Shown: positions 25,545-37,822 of the stretch, piece by piece
Layout of the letters: every line of letters begins with the position of its first letter
Numbering within the stretch: position 1 is the first letter of the stretch
NCBI RefSeq assembly: GCF_010731635.1
Contig: NZ_AP022583.1
Location: forward strand, 744,001 to 808,000
Origin: Mycobacterium noviomagense
GTDB taxonomy: Bacteria; Actinomycetota; Actinomycetes; Mycobacteriales; Mycobacteriaceae
Direction of reading: 5' to 3'
Length of the DNA stretch: 64,000 nucleotides
Notes under the pieces: model-generated
What the model was told of the DNA's origin: nothing
The model's database searches: none
Seen by the model: the letters and a program-made list of their open reading frames with translations, nothing else
Made by a program: the position numbers and the translations under genes

Positions 25545-26972
25545 GTGAATTTTCCGATGTTTCCGCCAGAGGTCAACTCCGGTCTGATGTATACCGGACC
25601 AGGTTCGGGGCCGCTGCTGGCCGCGGCGACAACCTGGGAAGGGCTGGCCGCTGAGCTGTCTGCAGCAGCAAACGCATATCAATCGGTCGTTGCGGGACTC
25701 ACCACCGGGCCATGGCTGGGGCCCGCATCGGCTTCGATGGCTGCCGCAGTGGCCCCCTATGTGACCTGGATGAGGACCACGGCGGCGCAGGCCGAAGAAA
25801 CGGCCGCTCAGGCCAGAATGGCGGCCGCAGCCTACGAGACGGCTTTCGCCGCAACCGTCCCGCCGCCGGCGGTCGCGGCGAACCGCAGCCTTTTGATGAT
25901 GCTGGTGGCGACGAACATCCTCGGACAGAAGACCCCCGCGATCGCGGCGACCGAAGCACAGTACTCAGAGATGTGGGCCCAAGACGTCGCCGCCATGTAT
26001 GGCTACGCGACGGCGGCGGCCTCCGCAACCGTGCTGACACCGTTCGACCCGCCCCCACGGAGCTCCCACCCCGGAGCCGGGGCCAACCAAGCGGCCGCCG
26101 TCGGCAAAGCCACGGGCACCGCCGCCGGCAACGCGCGGAGCACCGTCTCGTCTACGCAGCAAGCCTTCTCCGCGGTGCCCAACGCACTCCAGAATCTGGC
26201 AGCGGCACCAGCCGCGGCGGCGGATCCTCCGGATCCACTGAGCACGACGGCCAACCTGATTTCCGTTTTTGTCGACTTGCCAAGCGGCCTGGCTACCCTC
26301 GGCATCGATACGCCACTCGCGCCGTTGTCGGCGGTGGCTCTCCCGTTCGACGTAGTCAGTGCGCTAACTGGTTTCCACACCGACGACATCGTCAGTGGCT
26401 GGGCAGGCGTGGAGCCCTGGCCCGGGACGGGCACAGTGCCGCCAACGGAGTTCCCCGCGATTATCACGGGCCCGATTGCGCCGTCGGCGCCAGCCGTCTC
26501 TGCGGGTGTGGGCCAGGCGAACACGGTCGGGGCGTTGTCGGTGCCGCCGACGTGGACCGTGTCGACGCCAGCGGTACGTCCCGTCGCGGTGACCCTGCCG
26601 GCCTTGCCCGGGACCGGCGTTACCGCGGCGGCAGAGGCCGCCGCGGAGGGAGTGACAGGTGCCTCAGGCAGCACGTTCAGCGACATGGCTCTGGCGGGTA
26701 TGGCCGGGCGCGCCATGGCCGGAACCCTCGGCACCGGCCGGGATCGCGGCAAGGCGACTCCCACCGACCGCGTCACGTCTGCCGATAAGCGGACCGCGAC
26801 TACCGGTGATAGCGCCGCGGGTGACCGCGAAGGTGAGGGGCCGGAGACCCAACCGCGAACTGTGGTGACCGGTGTCGCGGCCGAGCTGCGCGAGTTCGCC
26901 AGGCTGCGCGACGAGGGGATTTTGACCGAAGAGGAGTACACCGAACAGAAAAACCGTCTGCTCGGGCGCTGA
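25545..26972 (+). CDS. PPE-SVP protein with SHOCT-like C-terminus, copy 1
   Basis: A 475-residue protein. The PPE domain covers about residues 1-180 ([10 protein letters not shown]; WxG turn in GPWLGPAS). The SVP motif is in GALSVPPTW near residue 335. The last 35 residues ([29 protein letters not shown] read as [12 protein letters not shown] then LTEEEY and QKNRLL) match the SHOCT short C-terminal helical domain, thought to mediate oligomerisation. A GTG start with no strong ribosome binding site is used. It has no PE partner beside it; the next gene is a close paralogue. Surface or ESX-5-dependent export is expected from the PPE-SVP class. Confidence 0.82.
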   Translation: MNFPMFPPEVNSGLMYTGPGSGPLLAAATTWEGLAAELSAAANAYQSVVAGLTTGPWLGPASASMAAAVAPYVTWMRTTAAQAEETAAQARMAAAAYETAFAATVPPPAVAANRSLLMMLVATNILGQKTPAIAATEAQYSEMWAQDVAAMYGYATAAASATVLTPFDPPPRSSHPGAGANQAAAVGKATGTAAGNARSTVSSTQQAFSAVPNALQNLAAAPAAAADPPDPLSTTANLISVFVDLPSGLATLGIDTPLAPLSAVALPFDVVSALTGFHTDDIVSGWAGVEPWPGTGTVPPTEFPAIITGPIAPSAPAVSAGVGQANTVGALSVPPTWTVSTPAVRPVAVTLPALPGTGVTAAAEAAAEGVTGASGSTFSDMALAGMAGRAMAGTLGTGRDRGKATPTDRVTSADKRTATTGDSAAGDREGEGPETQPRTVVTGVAAELREFARLRDEGILTEEEYTEQKNRLLGR

Positions 26973-26976
26973 AAAC

Positions 26977-28410
26977 ATGGACTTCGCGATGTTGCCACCG
27001 GAGGTCAACTCCGGTCGAATGTATGCCGGTCCCGGGTCGGGACCGATGGTGGCGGCTGCCGAGGCCTGGGAAGGGCTGGCGGCTGAGCTACATTCGGCGG
27101 CGAACGCATACAAGTCGGTGATCTCGGGACTGACCGCTGGGCCGTGGCTGGGCCCGTCGTCGGCGTCGATGGCGAGTGCAGCCGCATCCTACGTGGTGTG
27201 GCTCAGCGCCACCGCCGCGCAAGCCGAGGAGACGGCGGTCCACGCTAAAGCGGCGGCGGCGGCCTACGAAGAGGCGTTCGCATCGACGGTGCCGCCGCCG
27301 GTGATCGCGGCCAACCGCGCGCAATTGACGGCGCTGGTAGCGACGAACGTGTTGGGGCAGAACACACCGGCGATCGCGGCGACAGAGGCCCATTACATGG
27401 AGATGTGGGCCCAGGACGCCGCCGCGATGTACGGCTATGCGGTTTCATCGGCATTGGCGACCGCGTTCAAGCCGTTTATGGCACCGCCGTCGAGTACCAA
27501 TCCCGGCGGTACTGCTACCCAGGCCGCCACCGTCGGTCATGCCACCGGTACCGCCGCCGGCAATGTGCAAAGCACCGTTTCGTCGGCCCAGCAAGCCTTT
27601 TCGGCGGTGCCGAGCGCACTGCAGAGCTTCGCGGCGGCGCCAGCAGCCGCGGCCGATCCCCCGGACCCGCTGAGCACGCTGGCCAACCTGATTTCCGTCT
27701 TCGTCAACTTACCCAGCGGCTTGGCTGCACTTGGCGTCAACGCTCCAATGGCCATCTTGGCGCCAGTGGATCTTCCGTTCACCGTTGAAGGTGCTCTTTC
27801 CGGTTTGCACACGGATCAGATCGTCAGCGGCTGGGCAGGGGTGCAGCCCTGGCCCGGCACAGGATCGGCGCCTCCGACGGAATTCCCGGCGATCATCACG
27901 AACCCCGGCCCGCTGGCGGCGGCGGCGCCGGCGTCATCGGTGTCGGCGGGCCTAGGCGAGGCGAACAGGGTTGGCGCTTTGTCAGTGCCGCCGACGTGGA
28001 CCGTCGCGACGCCGGCGGTACGACCGGTAGCACTGGCATTGCCGACCACCAGCACGGCCGCAGCTGCGGAGGCCGCCGAGGAGGGAATCACTGGGGCGCC
28101 GGGAAACCCGTTCACCAACATGGCTTTAGCGGGCTTGACCGGAAGCGCTATGGGCGGAGCCCTGGGCACCGGCGGCCAGGATCGCGGCAAAGCGGCACCG
28201 GGTGAACGTGTGGCGGCTCGCGCCGGACGCGCGGCAACTCCCGGTCACAGTACGGCGGCTGACAGCAAAGCCCAACCGTCGCAGAGCAATCCACGGCTCG
28301 TGGTGACCGGTATCGCGGCGAGGATACGCGAGATCGCTAAGCTCCGCGACGAGGGAAAACTGTCCCACGAAGAATTCACCGAGCAGAAAAAACGCCTTCT
28401 CGGCCGCTGA
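26977..28410 (+). CDS. PPE-SVP protein with SHOCT-like C-terminus, copy 2
   Basis: A 477-residue paralogue of the preceding gene, starting 4 bp after its stop, which implies co-transcription and translational coupling. The N-terminus ([25 protein letters not shown]), the SVP motif (GALSVPPTW) and the SHOCT-like end ([27 protein letters not shown]) are all conserved, so the fusion predates the duplication. The tract between SVP and SHOCT is Thr/Gly/Ala-rich and variable. The pair replaces any PE partner, so dimerisation through SHOCT is a possible alternative. Confidence 0.82.
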   Translation: MDFAMLPPEVNSGRMYAGPGSGPMVAAAEAWEGLAAELHSAANAYKSVISGLTAGPWLGPSSASMASAAASYVVWLSATAAQAEETAVHAKAAAAAYEEAFASTVPPPVIAANRAQLTALVATNVLGQNTPAIAATEAHYMEMWAQDAAAMYGYAVSSALATAFKPFMAPPSSTNPGGTATQAATVGHATGTAAGNVQSTVSSAQQAFSAVPSALQSFAAAPAAAADPPDPLSTLANLISVFVNLPSGLAALGVNAPMAILAPVDLPFTVEGALSGLHTDQIVSGWAGVQPWPGTGSAPPTEFPAIITNPGPLAAAAPASSVSAGLGEANRVGALSVPPTWTVATPAVRPVALALPTTSTAAAAEAAEEGITGAPGNPFTNMALAGLTGSAMGGALGTGGQDRGKAAPGERVAARAGRAATPGHSTAADSKAQPSQSNPRLVVTGIAARIREIAKLRDEGKLSHEEFTEQKKRLLGR

Positions 28411-28437
28411 ATCCTTGCGCCTCGACGTGCAGACGGG

Positions 28438-29376
28438 TCAGGCGATCGAGAGCGCGATGCCGTCGAGAATGTCGTGTTCGCTGACGACCAACTCCTCGAT
28501 GCCGGCGCGCTGGTGCAGCAGGTCGGCCAGCTCCTCGACGATGATCGCGCCGGCGCCGATCACGTCCGCCCGACCGGCGTGCATCGGACCGAGCGCGGCG
28601 CGCTGTCCTGCCGTCATACCGATCAACCGGTCGCAGACCCCCATCAGTTTCTCGTGGCCGACACGTGAAAGATGAATGGCCGCAGAATCATACGTAGCCA
28701 TATCTTGCGCCAACGCCGCTAGTGTCGTCATGGTCCCGGCCACCCCCACCCACGTCCGGGCCTGCTCGACCGGGACTGCACGCAGTGCCACGCCGAGCCG
28801 TTCACGAACCACTTCCCGGGCAGCCGCCACTTCCGCCGGCGTCGGCGGATCAGAGTGCAGGCATCGTTCGGTCAGCCGGACACAACCGATGTCGGCCGAG
28901 AAGCTCGCCGCTAGTTCCTCGTGCCCCAACACAATTTCGGTGGAGCCGCCGCCCAGGTCCACGACCAGGAAAGGCCCTGCAGCGCAATCTAATTCGTCGA
29001 CCGCCCCGCGAAAAGACAGTTCGGCTTCCTGGGCGCCAGTGATCACTTCGGCCACTGCGCCCGGAACCGCGGCACCTAGCACCTCGGCGGTCATCGCGAA
29101 GAAGACATCGCGATTCGCGGCGTCGCGGGCGGCCGAGGTGGCGACCATGCGCACCCGCTCGACATTGTGTGACTTCAGTAGAGCGACGTAGTCGACGAGC
29201 GCGGCGCGGGTACGCTCCAGCGCCTCGGGCACAAACGCACCGGTCGCGTCAACTCCTTGACCCAGCCGCACGATGCGCATCTCGCGGTGGACGTCGCGCA
29301 GATGCCCCTCGACCACGTCGGCGATCAAAAACCGAATTGAATTGGTGCCGCAGTCGATTGCGGCTACCCGGCTCAT
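28438..29376 (-). CDS. ppx2: Ppx/GppA-family exopolyphosphatase
   Basis: A 312-residue enzyme of the ASKHA fold. AAIDCGTNSIRFLIADV at the N-terminus is the phosphate-1 loop and VDLGGGSTEIVLG the phosphate-2 loop. The family removes terminal phosphate from polyphosphate or converts pppGpp; the M. tuberculosis orthologue by position is Rv1026 (ppx2). The ATG at 29376 overlaps the stop of the upstream DUF501 gene as ATGA, which supports this start over GTG 29382. Last gene of the eno group. Confidence 0.93.
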   Translation of the reverse strand: MSRVAAIDCGTNSIRFLIADVVEGHLRDVHREMRIVRLGQGVDATGAFVPEALERTRAALVDYVALLKSHNVERVRMVATSAARDAANRDVFFAMTAEVLGAAVPGAVAEVITGAQEAELSFRGAVDELDCAAGPFLVVDLGGGSTEIVLGHEELAASFSADIGCVRLTERCLHSDPPTPAEVAAAREVVRERLGVALRAVPVEQARTWVGVAGTMTTLAALAQDMATYDSAAIHLSRVGHEKLMGVCDRLIGMTAGQRAALGPMHAGRADVIGAGAIIVEELADLLHQRAGIEELVVSEHDILDGIALSIA

Positions 29377-29864
29377 ATCCACTCCCCCGCCACCAGAATG
29401 CCGGCCATCGCGGGGTCGGTGGACAGCATCGCCAGCGCCTCGTCACCGAGCGGATTGACCCCGCGGCCTTTGGCCAGCGAATGTGCTACCAGCACATGCA
29501 GGCACTTCACCCGGTCCGGCATACCGCCGGCCGAAACCGTCGTTCCCAGCGGCTCAATCGCATCACGCTCGGCCAGGTATGACTCGTGGGCTCGTCGATA
29601 GGCGGTGGCCAGTTCGGGGTCGTGGCGCAGCCGCTCGGTCATCTGCCGCATCAGCCCTGCCGATTCCAGGCGGCCGACAGCGGCGGTCAGCACCGGGTGC
29701 GTGAGATAGTACAACGTCGGAAACGGCGTTCCGTCAGGAAGTTTCGGCGCTGTCTTTACCACACCTGGCTCACCGTTGGGGCAACGATAAGCGATTTCCA
29801 ATACCCCACGGGGCTCGCGGCCGAGCTGCCGCGCAATCGCCTCGAGGTCGGCACAATCAACCAC
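29373..29864 (-). CDS. DUF501 family protein
   Basis: A 163-residue soluble protein beginning MVDCADLEAIARQLGREPRGVLEIAYRCPNGEPGVVKT, the typical DUF501 N-terminus, with conserved TLYYLTHPVL. The function is unknown, but the gene is constantly found between the ftsB-like gene and ppx in actinobacteria, as here and in M. tuberculosis (Rv1025). It overlaps the ftsB-like gene by 8 nt and ppx2 by 4 nt. Confidence 0.9.
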   Translation of the reverse strand: MVDCADLEAIARQLGREPRGVLEIAYRCPNGEPGVVKTAPKLPDGTPFPTLYYLTHPVLTAAVGRLESAGLMRQMTERLRHDPELATAYRRAHESYLAERDAIEPLGTTVSAGGMPDRVKCLHVLVAHSLAKGRGVNPLGDEALAMLSTDPAMAGILVAGEWI

Positions 29865-30522
29865 CGGGCGGTACCGGATGAGTCGGTCCGGAGCCCGGGG
29901 ATGGAGGTGGGGCCGGACCCGGTGGTGGCGGCGGCGCGGGCGGACCGTGCGGGGTGTCGGCGATGGTGTGCCACAACGCCGTGTACCACGGTTGATTGGC
30001 GGCGGTGGTCGCCGTTTGCGGCCCGGGCTCGGTGGGTGATGCCGCCGACGGCGGAAGCTGGACCTGATACGGGATGTCGCCGGGCTTCACGAAGCCGAGG
30101 CGCTCACGGGCCTGCGCCGCGATGTACGCCGGATCCGACAGCTTGACCTTCTGCTGCTCCAGCTCGGCGATCTGCCGACGCAGCGCGGCCTCGGTGGCGG
30201 CCAACTGATTCATCTCGGTGCGCTGAGCGAAATAAGTGCGTACCGGACCGGCGATCGTCAACGTCAACACGCACACCACGGCGGCCAGCACCGCCGCCCG
30301 CCGCGCGGTAAACCCCAGCCGCTGCTCGGAGCGCTGCTCAGCCGACTCGATGATCGACCGCTTGATGGGCTCTGCGACCGGTTCCGGCGCCGCCCGGGAC
30401 TCACCGCGACCCCGAGGCGAACCCGGCGACTTGCGCCGGGGGCTCGGCACCGAATCGCGGGGTCGGCCCGGCCGCGAGGCCGGGGACCGTCGCTTGGGAT
30501 CGGGCCGCTTCCCTTCGGACAT
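29857..30522 (-). CDS. FtsB/DivIC-like septum protein
   Basis: A 221-residue bitopic protein. The N-terminal 65 residues are Arg/Pro/Ser-rich and cytosolic. One membrane helix follows (AAVLAAVVCVLTLTIAGP), then a coiled coil (MNQLAATEAALRRQIAELEQQKVKL), then DPAYIAAQARERLGFVKPGD, the DivIC/FtsB signature. A Pro-rich tail closes the protein. It should join the FtsQLB-type divisome complex. The gene is 15 bp downstream of eno, the same arrangement as M. tuberculosis Rv1024. Confidence 0.9.
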   Translation of the reverse strand: MSEGKRPDPKRRSPASRPGRPRDSVPSPRRKSPGSPRGRGESRAAPEPVAEPIKRSIIESAEQRSEQRLGFTARRAAVLAAVVCVLTLTIAGPVRTYFAQRTEMNQLAATEAALRRQIAELEQQKVKLSDPAYIAAQARERLGFVKPGDIPYQVQLPPSAASPTEPGPQTATTAANQPWYTALWHTIADTPHGPPAPPPPPGPAPPPSPGSGPTHPVPPGG

Positions 30523-30537
30523 CGAGGTCGAAGCCGG

Positions 30538-31872
<1,335 letters not shown>

Positions 31873-31911
31873 CTACCAGCAGTAGCCTAGAGGCTGCTTG
31901 CGCCAGGTCAC

Positions 31912-32643
31912 TCACAGTGGGTGACCCGACGCATAGGCCGTAGCCCAGTCACGTACGGCGCGCGCATAGACGTCGGAATCGTTGTAGGCCCGCAGGGCCG
32001 TCATCCATCCTTTGGGCGTCGCGAGATTCTTTCCGCGCCAACATAGATAGCCAGCAGCCGAGAGGGCAGCGTCGTCGATGTTGTCGACACTAATGATTCC
32101 GTCATTGTTGGCGTCGACGCCGTACAACCGCCACGTCTCGGGAATGAACTGCATCGGCCCCATTGCCCGAACCGTGCCGTCGTCGTCGGCGAGGCCACCT
32201 GCATCGGTGTCGACGATGTGCAGCGTGCCACCGCTGCCGTCCAGGCGCACGCCCCGAATAGGCGGGCGCACATCGCCATTGGGGGCTAGCGTCGCATGGT
32301 GGTACGTGCCGTGGTGACTCTCCACTTCACCGATGCCGGCCAAAGTCGTCCACGATATACGGCAGTTCGGGTTTTCGACCTCGGCCACGCGCGCAGCGTA
32401 GGCGTAGGCCTCCAGCGCAATAACCGGAATTTTCAGCGCCTCGCTGCGCTCCACCGCCCAGCCGTACAACTGATCGGCAGGCCGACCCTTGGCATGCGTG
32501 TCCACAGGCGGTACCGGAGCCCCTGCCGGCGGCGGCACTCCCTTGGGGATATAGGTGCCGAGCTGCCACGTACAACTCGACGCTAAAAGCAACGCCGCCG
32601 CCCCCACTACGGCGGCCGCCCGCAGCCAACGCACCGGCGACAC
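31912..32643 (-). CDS. lpqU: Lytic-transglycosylase-like lipoprotein LpqU
   Basis: A 243-residue lipoprotein with the lipobox LLASSC at about residues 19-24. The mature domain belongs to the SLT-like group: GIGEVESHHG holds the catalytic glutamate, and MGPMQFIPETW and a YLCWRGKNL segment follow. It should cleave peptidoglycan glycan strands outside the membrane. It lies immediately upstream of eno on the same strand, as in M. tuberculosis Rv1022. About 84 bp separate it from the eno start. Confidence 0.93.
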   Translation of the reverse strand: MSPVRWLRAAAVVGAAALLLASSCTWQLGTYIPKGVPPPAGAPVPPVDTHAKGRPADQLYGWAVERSEALKIPVIALEAYAYAARVAEVENPNCRISWTTLAGIGEVESHHGTYHHATLAPNGDVRPPIRGVRLDGSGGTLHIVDTDAGGLADDDGTVRAMGPMQFIPETWRLYGVDANNDGIISVDNIDDAALSAAGYLCWRGKNLATPKGWMTALRAYNDSDVYARAVRDWATAYASGHPL

Positions 32644-32894
32644 AAAACTCCCTCAACCACTCGTGGTCACGACCATCGTCCCATGTGACTTGCCGTAGTG
32701 GCCTTTACCGCCCGCCAACGCGCGCAAACATCGTCGATTTGCAGGGCCCGATGGGTTAACCATGACTGCACACAGCAACTCTGAACTCAATGCGCGGCGA
32801 GGACCACCCGCCAAACTAGCAATCATCACCGCGGTGGCTGCGCATCGAGCTGGCTAATGGTACGCAAAACTGCCGTGCCCGGGCGCGGCAGGCC

Positions 32895-33962
32895 CTACTG
32901 CGGCTCAGTGCCAGATCGATCGCCTTCGCCGTCAACTGCCGCTTCCTCCACCGCGACCGCAGCCGGGTCCGGTGGGTCAGCAGCCGGCTGCTCGACGGAC
33001 TCCTCGATCATTGACTCGCCGGGCACAGGTGGCCAGTAAGCGCGCCACTCTTCTTCAGTTACGACACCGAGCGGAGTGACGTCGAGCTCCTCGGGAATGT
33101 CGTCACCGCGCCGCCCCGCGGCAATCGCCTTCTCGGTGTCGCGGACAGTATCCATGAACTCCAAAACAGCTGAGCGCAACGCGTTTTCCGCGTCGCCGTC
33201 GGCTGCAACCGCGATCGACGTGATGGACTCAGGGATCAGGTCGGCCGGTAGACCGGCGTTGTAAACGCGTTGAATCACTTTTTGCGCCAACGCCAAGGCA
33301 GGCTGCGCGGTAGGAACGTCATCGAGCACGGACTTCCGCGACTTCTCAGTCGCCTTGCGTTCTTTCCACTGAGCCAATTGTTCATCGAGCGAGATCTCCT
33401 CGCCGGCAAGCACTCCCGGCACGCGGTTGCCCAGTTTTCGCACCAGCGCATCGGCGACGTCGTCGATGGTGAACGGATGCTGTGGTGCGTCCTCGGCGAT
33501 CCGCGCGTGAAAAAGGACCTGCAGCAACACGTCGCCGAGTTCTTCGCGCAGCTCGTCAGCATTGCCGCTTCGCACCGCGTCGAAAAGCTCGTAGGTCTCC
33601 TCCAACAAATAGCGGCGCAGCGAATCGTGAGTCTGCTCACTTTCCCACGGGCCGGCCGTGCGCAGTTTGTCCATCATCGCCACGGCGTCGACCAATCGCT
33701 CGCCGCGCTGCGCCTCAGGTGCCGAAATCAACCGGTCCCCCGCGGCCAATCGTGCGGTGACTGCGGGATGGTCGGGGTCAGACGACAGCAAGACCGGGGC
33801 GTCTTCTCCGGTCAGCGCCGGGCGGGCGGCAGGCAGCGACCAGGGCACGACGACCGGCATCTCCTCGGTGTATTGCACCTCGCCGCTAAGCAGTTCGATG
33901 GCCTCGACCGGAACCAACGACGGACGGCGCGGGTCGACCAAGACGACAGTCATGGGCGCCAC
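32895..33962 (-). CDS. mazG: Nucleoside triphosphate pyrophosphohydrolase MazG
   Basis: A 355-residue protein. The MazG fold lies at about residues 95-240: EQTHDSLRRYLLEETYEL and ADELREELGDVLLQVLFHARIAED provide the EExxE and ExxD Mg-binding residues. The N-terminal 90 residues form a SAM-methylase-like remnant seen in actinobacterial MazG, and the acidic tail is disordered. It hydrolyses NTPs, including damaged nucleotides such as 5-hydroxy-dCTP, to NMPs. It sits 22 bp after mfd. Confidence 0.95.
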   Translation of the reverse strand: MAPMTVVLVDPRRPSLVPVEAIELLSGEVQYTEEMPVVVPWSLPAARPALTGEDAPVLLSSDPDHPAVTARLAAGDRLISAPEAQRGERLVDAVAMMDKLRTAGPWESEQTHDSLRRYLLEETYELFDAVRSGNADELREELGDVLLQVLFHARIAEDAPQHPFTIDDVADALVRKLGNRVPGVLAGEEISLDEQLAQWKERKATEKSRKSVLDDVPTAQPALALAQKVIQRVYNAGLPADLIPESITSIAVAADGDAENALRSAVLEFMDTVRDTEKAIAAGRRGDDIPEELDVTPLGVVTEEEWRAYWPPVPGESMIEESVEQPAADPPDPAAVAVEEAAVDGEGDRSGTEPQ

Positions 33963-33984
33963 TCCTCAATCCCGGCCAGCAACG

Positions 33985-36900
33985 TCACCGGGCCGGTACC
34001 GAATTCGTTATACCAACTTCTGCCTGGGGCTTTCCATGGAGCGCCAATACGAGGTCCGCCACCATTTGGACCAGCTCGACGTCGCGAATGCGCGGCGCCG
34101 CAATGCCGCCGGCCCGCGGAATCGGAACCTGCACCGTCGACGTGGTGGCGCGGTAACGGGCGCCGGGATGCAACCGCGCCAGGCGCACCTGTGCTGAATC
34201 CGGCAGGATCATCGGCGCCAGCCGCAGCGTCGCCTCCGACGGGGCGGATACCTCCGTGATGCCGAATCGGCGGCACAACAAGCGCAGCCGCGCCACCGCC
34301 ACCAACCGCTGGGCCGGTTCGGGCAGTGCGCCGTAGCGGTCTGTGAGTTCATCGATGACGGCGTCGACGGCGGCGTCGTCGGCCGCGGCAGCCAACCGGC
34401 GGTATGCCTCCAGTCGCAGTCGGTCGCTGGCGATGTAGTCCGGCGGTAGATGCGCGTCCACCGGCAGGTCGATCCGCACGTCTTTGGGCTCTTCGGCAGT
34501 GGTGACGGTCTTGCCGTCGGCGGCCGCACGATAGGCCTCCACGGCCTCGCCCACCAGGCGCACGTACAGGTCGAAGCCGACCCCGGCGACGTGGCCGGAC
34601 TGCTCGACGCCCAGTACATTGCCGGCGCCGCGGATCTCCAGGTCTTTCATGGCCACCGCCATGCCGGCGCCTAGCTCGTTGTTCTGGGCGATCGTGGCCA
34701 GCCTGTCATAGGCGGTCTCGGTCAGCGGCGCATGCGGCGGATACAAGAAATAGGCATAGCCGCGTTCCCGGCTGCGGCCGACTCGACCGCGCAGCTGGTG
34801 CAGTTGGGCCAGGCCGAACGTGTCGGCTCGTTCCACGATCAGCGTGTTCGCGTTCGAGATGTCCAAGCCGGTCTCGACAATGGTGGTGCACACCAGGATG
34901 TCGTATTCGCGGTTCCAGAAGCCCTGGACGGTGCGTTCCAGCAGGTCCTCGTTCATCTGGCCGTGCGCGACGGCGACGCGGGCCTCAGGCACCAGTTGTC
35001 GGACTCGGGCGGCGGCATGCTCGATCGAGCTGACCCGGTTGTGCACGTAGAACGCCTGCCCGTCACGCAACAACTCGCGGCGCAACGCGGCGGCGATCTG
35101 CTTGTCGTCGTGCGGCCCGACATAGGTCAGCACCGGGTAGCGGTCTTCGGGCGGAGTCAGAATCGTCGACATCTCCCGGATCCCGGCCAGGCTCATCTCC
35201 AGCGTGCGCGGGATGGGTGTCGCGCTCATCGTCAGCACGTCGACGTGGGTTCGCAGGCTTTTGATGTGCTCCTTGTGTTCGACGCCGAAACGCTGTTCCT
35301 CGTCGACAATGACCAGCCCGAGGTCCTTCCAGCGCACCCCGGTCTGCAGCAGCCGGTGAGTGCCGATCACGATGTCGACGGTGCCGTCGGCCAGGCCGTC
35401 CAGCACAGTGCGCGACTCAGCCGGCCCGGTGAATCGGGAGAGGCCCTTGATGGTTACCGGGAACTCCGACATGCGCTCGGTGAACGTCTGCAGATGCTGG
35501 TCGGCCAGGAGTGTGGTGGGCACCAGGACGGCGACCTGCTTGCCGTCCTGCACCGCCTTGAACGCTGCCCGCACCGCAATCTCGGTCTTGCCGTAGCCGA
35601 CGTCGCCGCAAATCACCCGGTCCATGGGGATCGGCTTTTCCATGTCGGCTTTGACTTCGGTGATCGCGGTCAGCTGATCGACGGTCTCGGTGAAGCCGAA
35701 GGCGTCTTCCATCTCGGCCTGCCACGGCGTATCCGGCCCGAACGCATGTCCGGGCGTGGCCTGCCGTTTGGCGTACAGCGCCACCAGCTCGCCCGCGATC
35801 TCGCGCACCGCGCGCCGGGCCTTGGTCTTGGTATTGGCCCAGTCGCTGCCGCCGAGCCGACTCAAAGCCGGCGCCTGGCCGCCGACGTAGCGCGACAGCT
35901 GGTCCAGCGAATCCATCGGCACGTAGAGCTTGTCGGTGTCGTGCTGGCCGCGCTTGGTTGAGGCGTATTCCAGCACCAGGTATTCGCGGCGCGCGCCGCC
36001 GACGGTGCGTTCGGTCATCTCGACGAACCGGCCGATGCCGTGCTGGTCGTGCACGACCAGGTCGCCCGGGTTCAGCGCCAGCGGGTCGACCACGTTGCGT
36101 CGCTTGGCCGCCAGGCGCTTGCCGTCGGTGGCGGCCACCCGGTTACCGGTGAGGTCGGTCTCGGTGATGATTACGAGATTCGCGCCGGGCACTATCACGC
36201 CGTCGTGCAGCGGGCCCTTGAGCACGCCGACCACACCGGGCTTCGGCGCAGCACCCGGCTCCAATAACGTTGCGGCCGTGTCGGATTCGGCGAGTCGCTC
36301 GACCACGCGCTGCGCGGTACCGGCGCCGGGCGCAACGACGGCAGCGTGTCCGCCGGTGGCGACCTGGGCGCGCAGCATCGCGAAGATCTCGTCGATGTCG
36401 CGCTGATGGCCACGCGCCGACGGGGCCGCGCGCAGTTCGAGTTCGATCGCGGACTCGTCGGAGAGCTGGCTGAGCGTCCACCATGGATGACCCGCCTTGC
36501 GTGCGGTGGCGCGCACCTCGTCGAATTCGATGAATCCCGATCGGCCGAGCTGCTCGACGTCGACCGGCGCATCACCGCCGATCGCGGCCACCGACCATGA
36601 GGCTTCGAGGAATTCGCGGCCGCTCTTGATCAGATCGGCGGCGCGGGTGCGCACCTTTTCCGGATCGCAGACCAATACCGGAGTGCCCTGCGGCAACTGG
36701 TCGGTCAGCAAAGTCAAGTCGTCGGGACGCAAGACCGGCAGCAGCGCCTCCATGCCATCGACCGGAATGCCTTCGGCCAGCTTGGCCAGCATGTCGGTGA
36801 CGGTGCCGGTGACTGTGCGCTCGGCCGCGGGATGTTTTCCGGCCAATGCGGCGGCCCGGCTCCGCACGTCGTCGGACAGCAGGAGCTCCCGGCAGGCCAC

Positions 36901-37617
36901 CGCGACCAGCGTGTCGACGCTGACCTCAGGAATGGAGCGTTGATCGGCCACCGAGAACATCCGCATCTCGGTGATCTCGTCACCCCAGAACTCGATGCGT
37001 ACCGGGTGTTCGGCGGTCGGCGGGAAGACGTCGAGGATCCCGCCGCGCACCGCAAACTCTCCGCGCCGGCCGACCATGTCCGCCCGGGTATAGGCCAACT
37101 CGACCAGCCGGGCTATGACGTGTTCGAACGCAACCTCGTCACCGATGGAAAGGGTGAGCGGCTCGATGTCGCCCAAGCGCGGTGTCATCGGCTGCAGCAG
37201 CGAGCGCGCCGAGGTCACCACCACCCGCAGCGGCGGCCCGAGCCGGGCGTCGTCGGGGCGAGCCAGCCGGCGCAGCACCATAAGACGAGCGCCCACGGTG
37301 TCCACGCCCGGTGAGAGGCGCTCGTGCGGCAGGGTTTCCCAGGACGGAAACTTGGCCACCGCGTCGCCGTAGACGCCGCACAGTTCGGCGGTCAGGTCGT
37401 CGGCTTCGCGGCTGGTGGCGGTAACCACCAGCAGCGGACCCTGGCAAGCCAGCGCGCTGGCCACGAATACGCGTGCGCTGGCCGGTCCGACCAGGCTCAA
37501 TTCGGCGGGTCGATCGGCTGCCCGGTCGATGAGTTGCTGGAATGTCGGCGCGCTCAGCGCCAAGTCGACGAGCCCCGCGATCGGGGTATCTGGTCGGGCA
37601 AACCCCGGTGCGGTCAT
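33985..37617 (-). CDS. mfd: Transcription-repair coupling factor Mfd
   Basis: A 1210-residue ATP-dependent translocase that removes stalled RNA polymerase and recruits UvrA. In order: UvrB-like N-terminal domains, the RNA-polymerase interaction domain (about 490-560, [16 protein letters not shown]), the RecG-like motor with Walker [17 protein letters not shown] and the DEEQ box ([10 protein letters not shown]), motif [17 protein letters not shown], and the C-terminal regulatory domain. Length is normal. It is the first gene of mfd-mazG, with lpqU and eno further downstream. Confidence 0.97.
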   Translation of the reverse strand: MTAPGFARPDTPIAGLVDLALSAPTFQQLIDRAADRPAELSLVGPASARVFVASALACQGPLLVVTATSREADDLTAELCGVYGDAVAKFPSWETLPHERLSPGVDTVGARLMVLRRLARPDDARLGPPLRVVVTSARSLLQPMTPRLGDIEPLTLSIGDEVAFEHVIARLVELAYTRADMVGRRGEFAVRGGILDVFPPTAEHPVRIEFWGDEITEMRMFSVADQRSIPEVSVDTLVAVACRELLLSDDVRSRAAALAGKHPAAERTVTGTVTDMLAKLAEGIPVDGMEALLPVLRPDDLTLLTDQLPQGTPVLVCDPEKVRTRAADLIKSGREFLEASWSVAAIGGDAPVDVEQLGRSGFIEFDEVRATARKAGHPWWTLSQLSDESAIELELRAAPSARGHQRDIDEIFAMLRAQVATGGHAAVVAPGAGTAQRVVERLAESDTAATLLEPGAAPKPGVVGVLKGPLHDGVIVPGANLVIITETDLTGNRVAATDGKRLAAKRRNVVDPLALNPGDLVVHDQHGIGRFVEMTERTVGGARREYLVLEYASTKRGQHDTDKLYVPMDSLDQLSRYVGGQAPALSRLGGSDWANTKTKARRAVREIAGELVALYAKRQATPGHAFGPDTPWQAEMEDAFGFTETVDQLTAITEVKADMEKPIPMDRVICGDVGYGKTEIAVRAAFKAVQDGKQVAVLVPTTLLADQHLQTFTERMSEFPVTIKGLSRFTGPAESRTVLDGLADGTVDIVIGTHRLLQTGVRWKDLGLVIVDEEQRFGVEHKEHIKSLRTHVDVLTMSATPIPRTLEMSLAGIREMSTILTPPEDRYPVLTYVGPHDDKQIAAALRRELLRDGQAFYVHNRVSSIEHAAARVRQLVPEARVAVAHGQMNEDLLERTVQGFWNREYDILVCTTIVETGLDISNANTLIVERADTFGLAQLHQLRGRVGRSRERGYAYFLYPPHAPLTETAYDRLATIAQNNELGAGMAVAMKDLEIRGAGNVLGVEQSGHVAGVGFDLYVRLVGEAVEAYRAAADGKTVTTAEEPKDVRIDLPVDAHLPPDYIASDRLRLEAYRRLAAAADDAAVDAVIDELTDRYGALPEPAQRLVAVARLRLLCRRFGITEVSAPSEATLRLAPMILPDSAQVRLARLHPGARYRATTSTVQVPIPRAGGIAAPRIRDVELVQMVADLVLALHGKPQAEVGITNSVPAR

Positions 37618-37822
37618 GATGCGGCCATTCTATGCTTCGTTCGATTCACGTTGCGGCTCTGGCCAACTCAGGTGATCGCCGCCACACCGCGGACGCGGCG
37701 CTACGACTGCCGGGCGAATGACGCGTTCGGTCGCTGCAAAACTCCGTCAATTTCGGGCTCGGCGCCGTCAAAGATTCGTTAGGGCAGCGGCATCCGACGA
37801 CGGCCGAACGCACCGTGGAAGC

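Noticed and set aside
34732..35961. A 409-codon open frame on the plus strand across mfd
   Set aside because: Mirror of the mfd motor domain codons; composition is typical of an antisense shadow.
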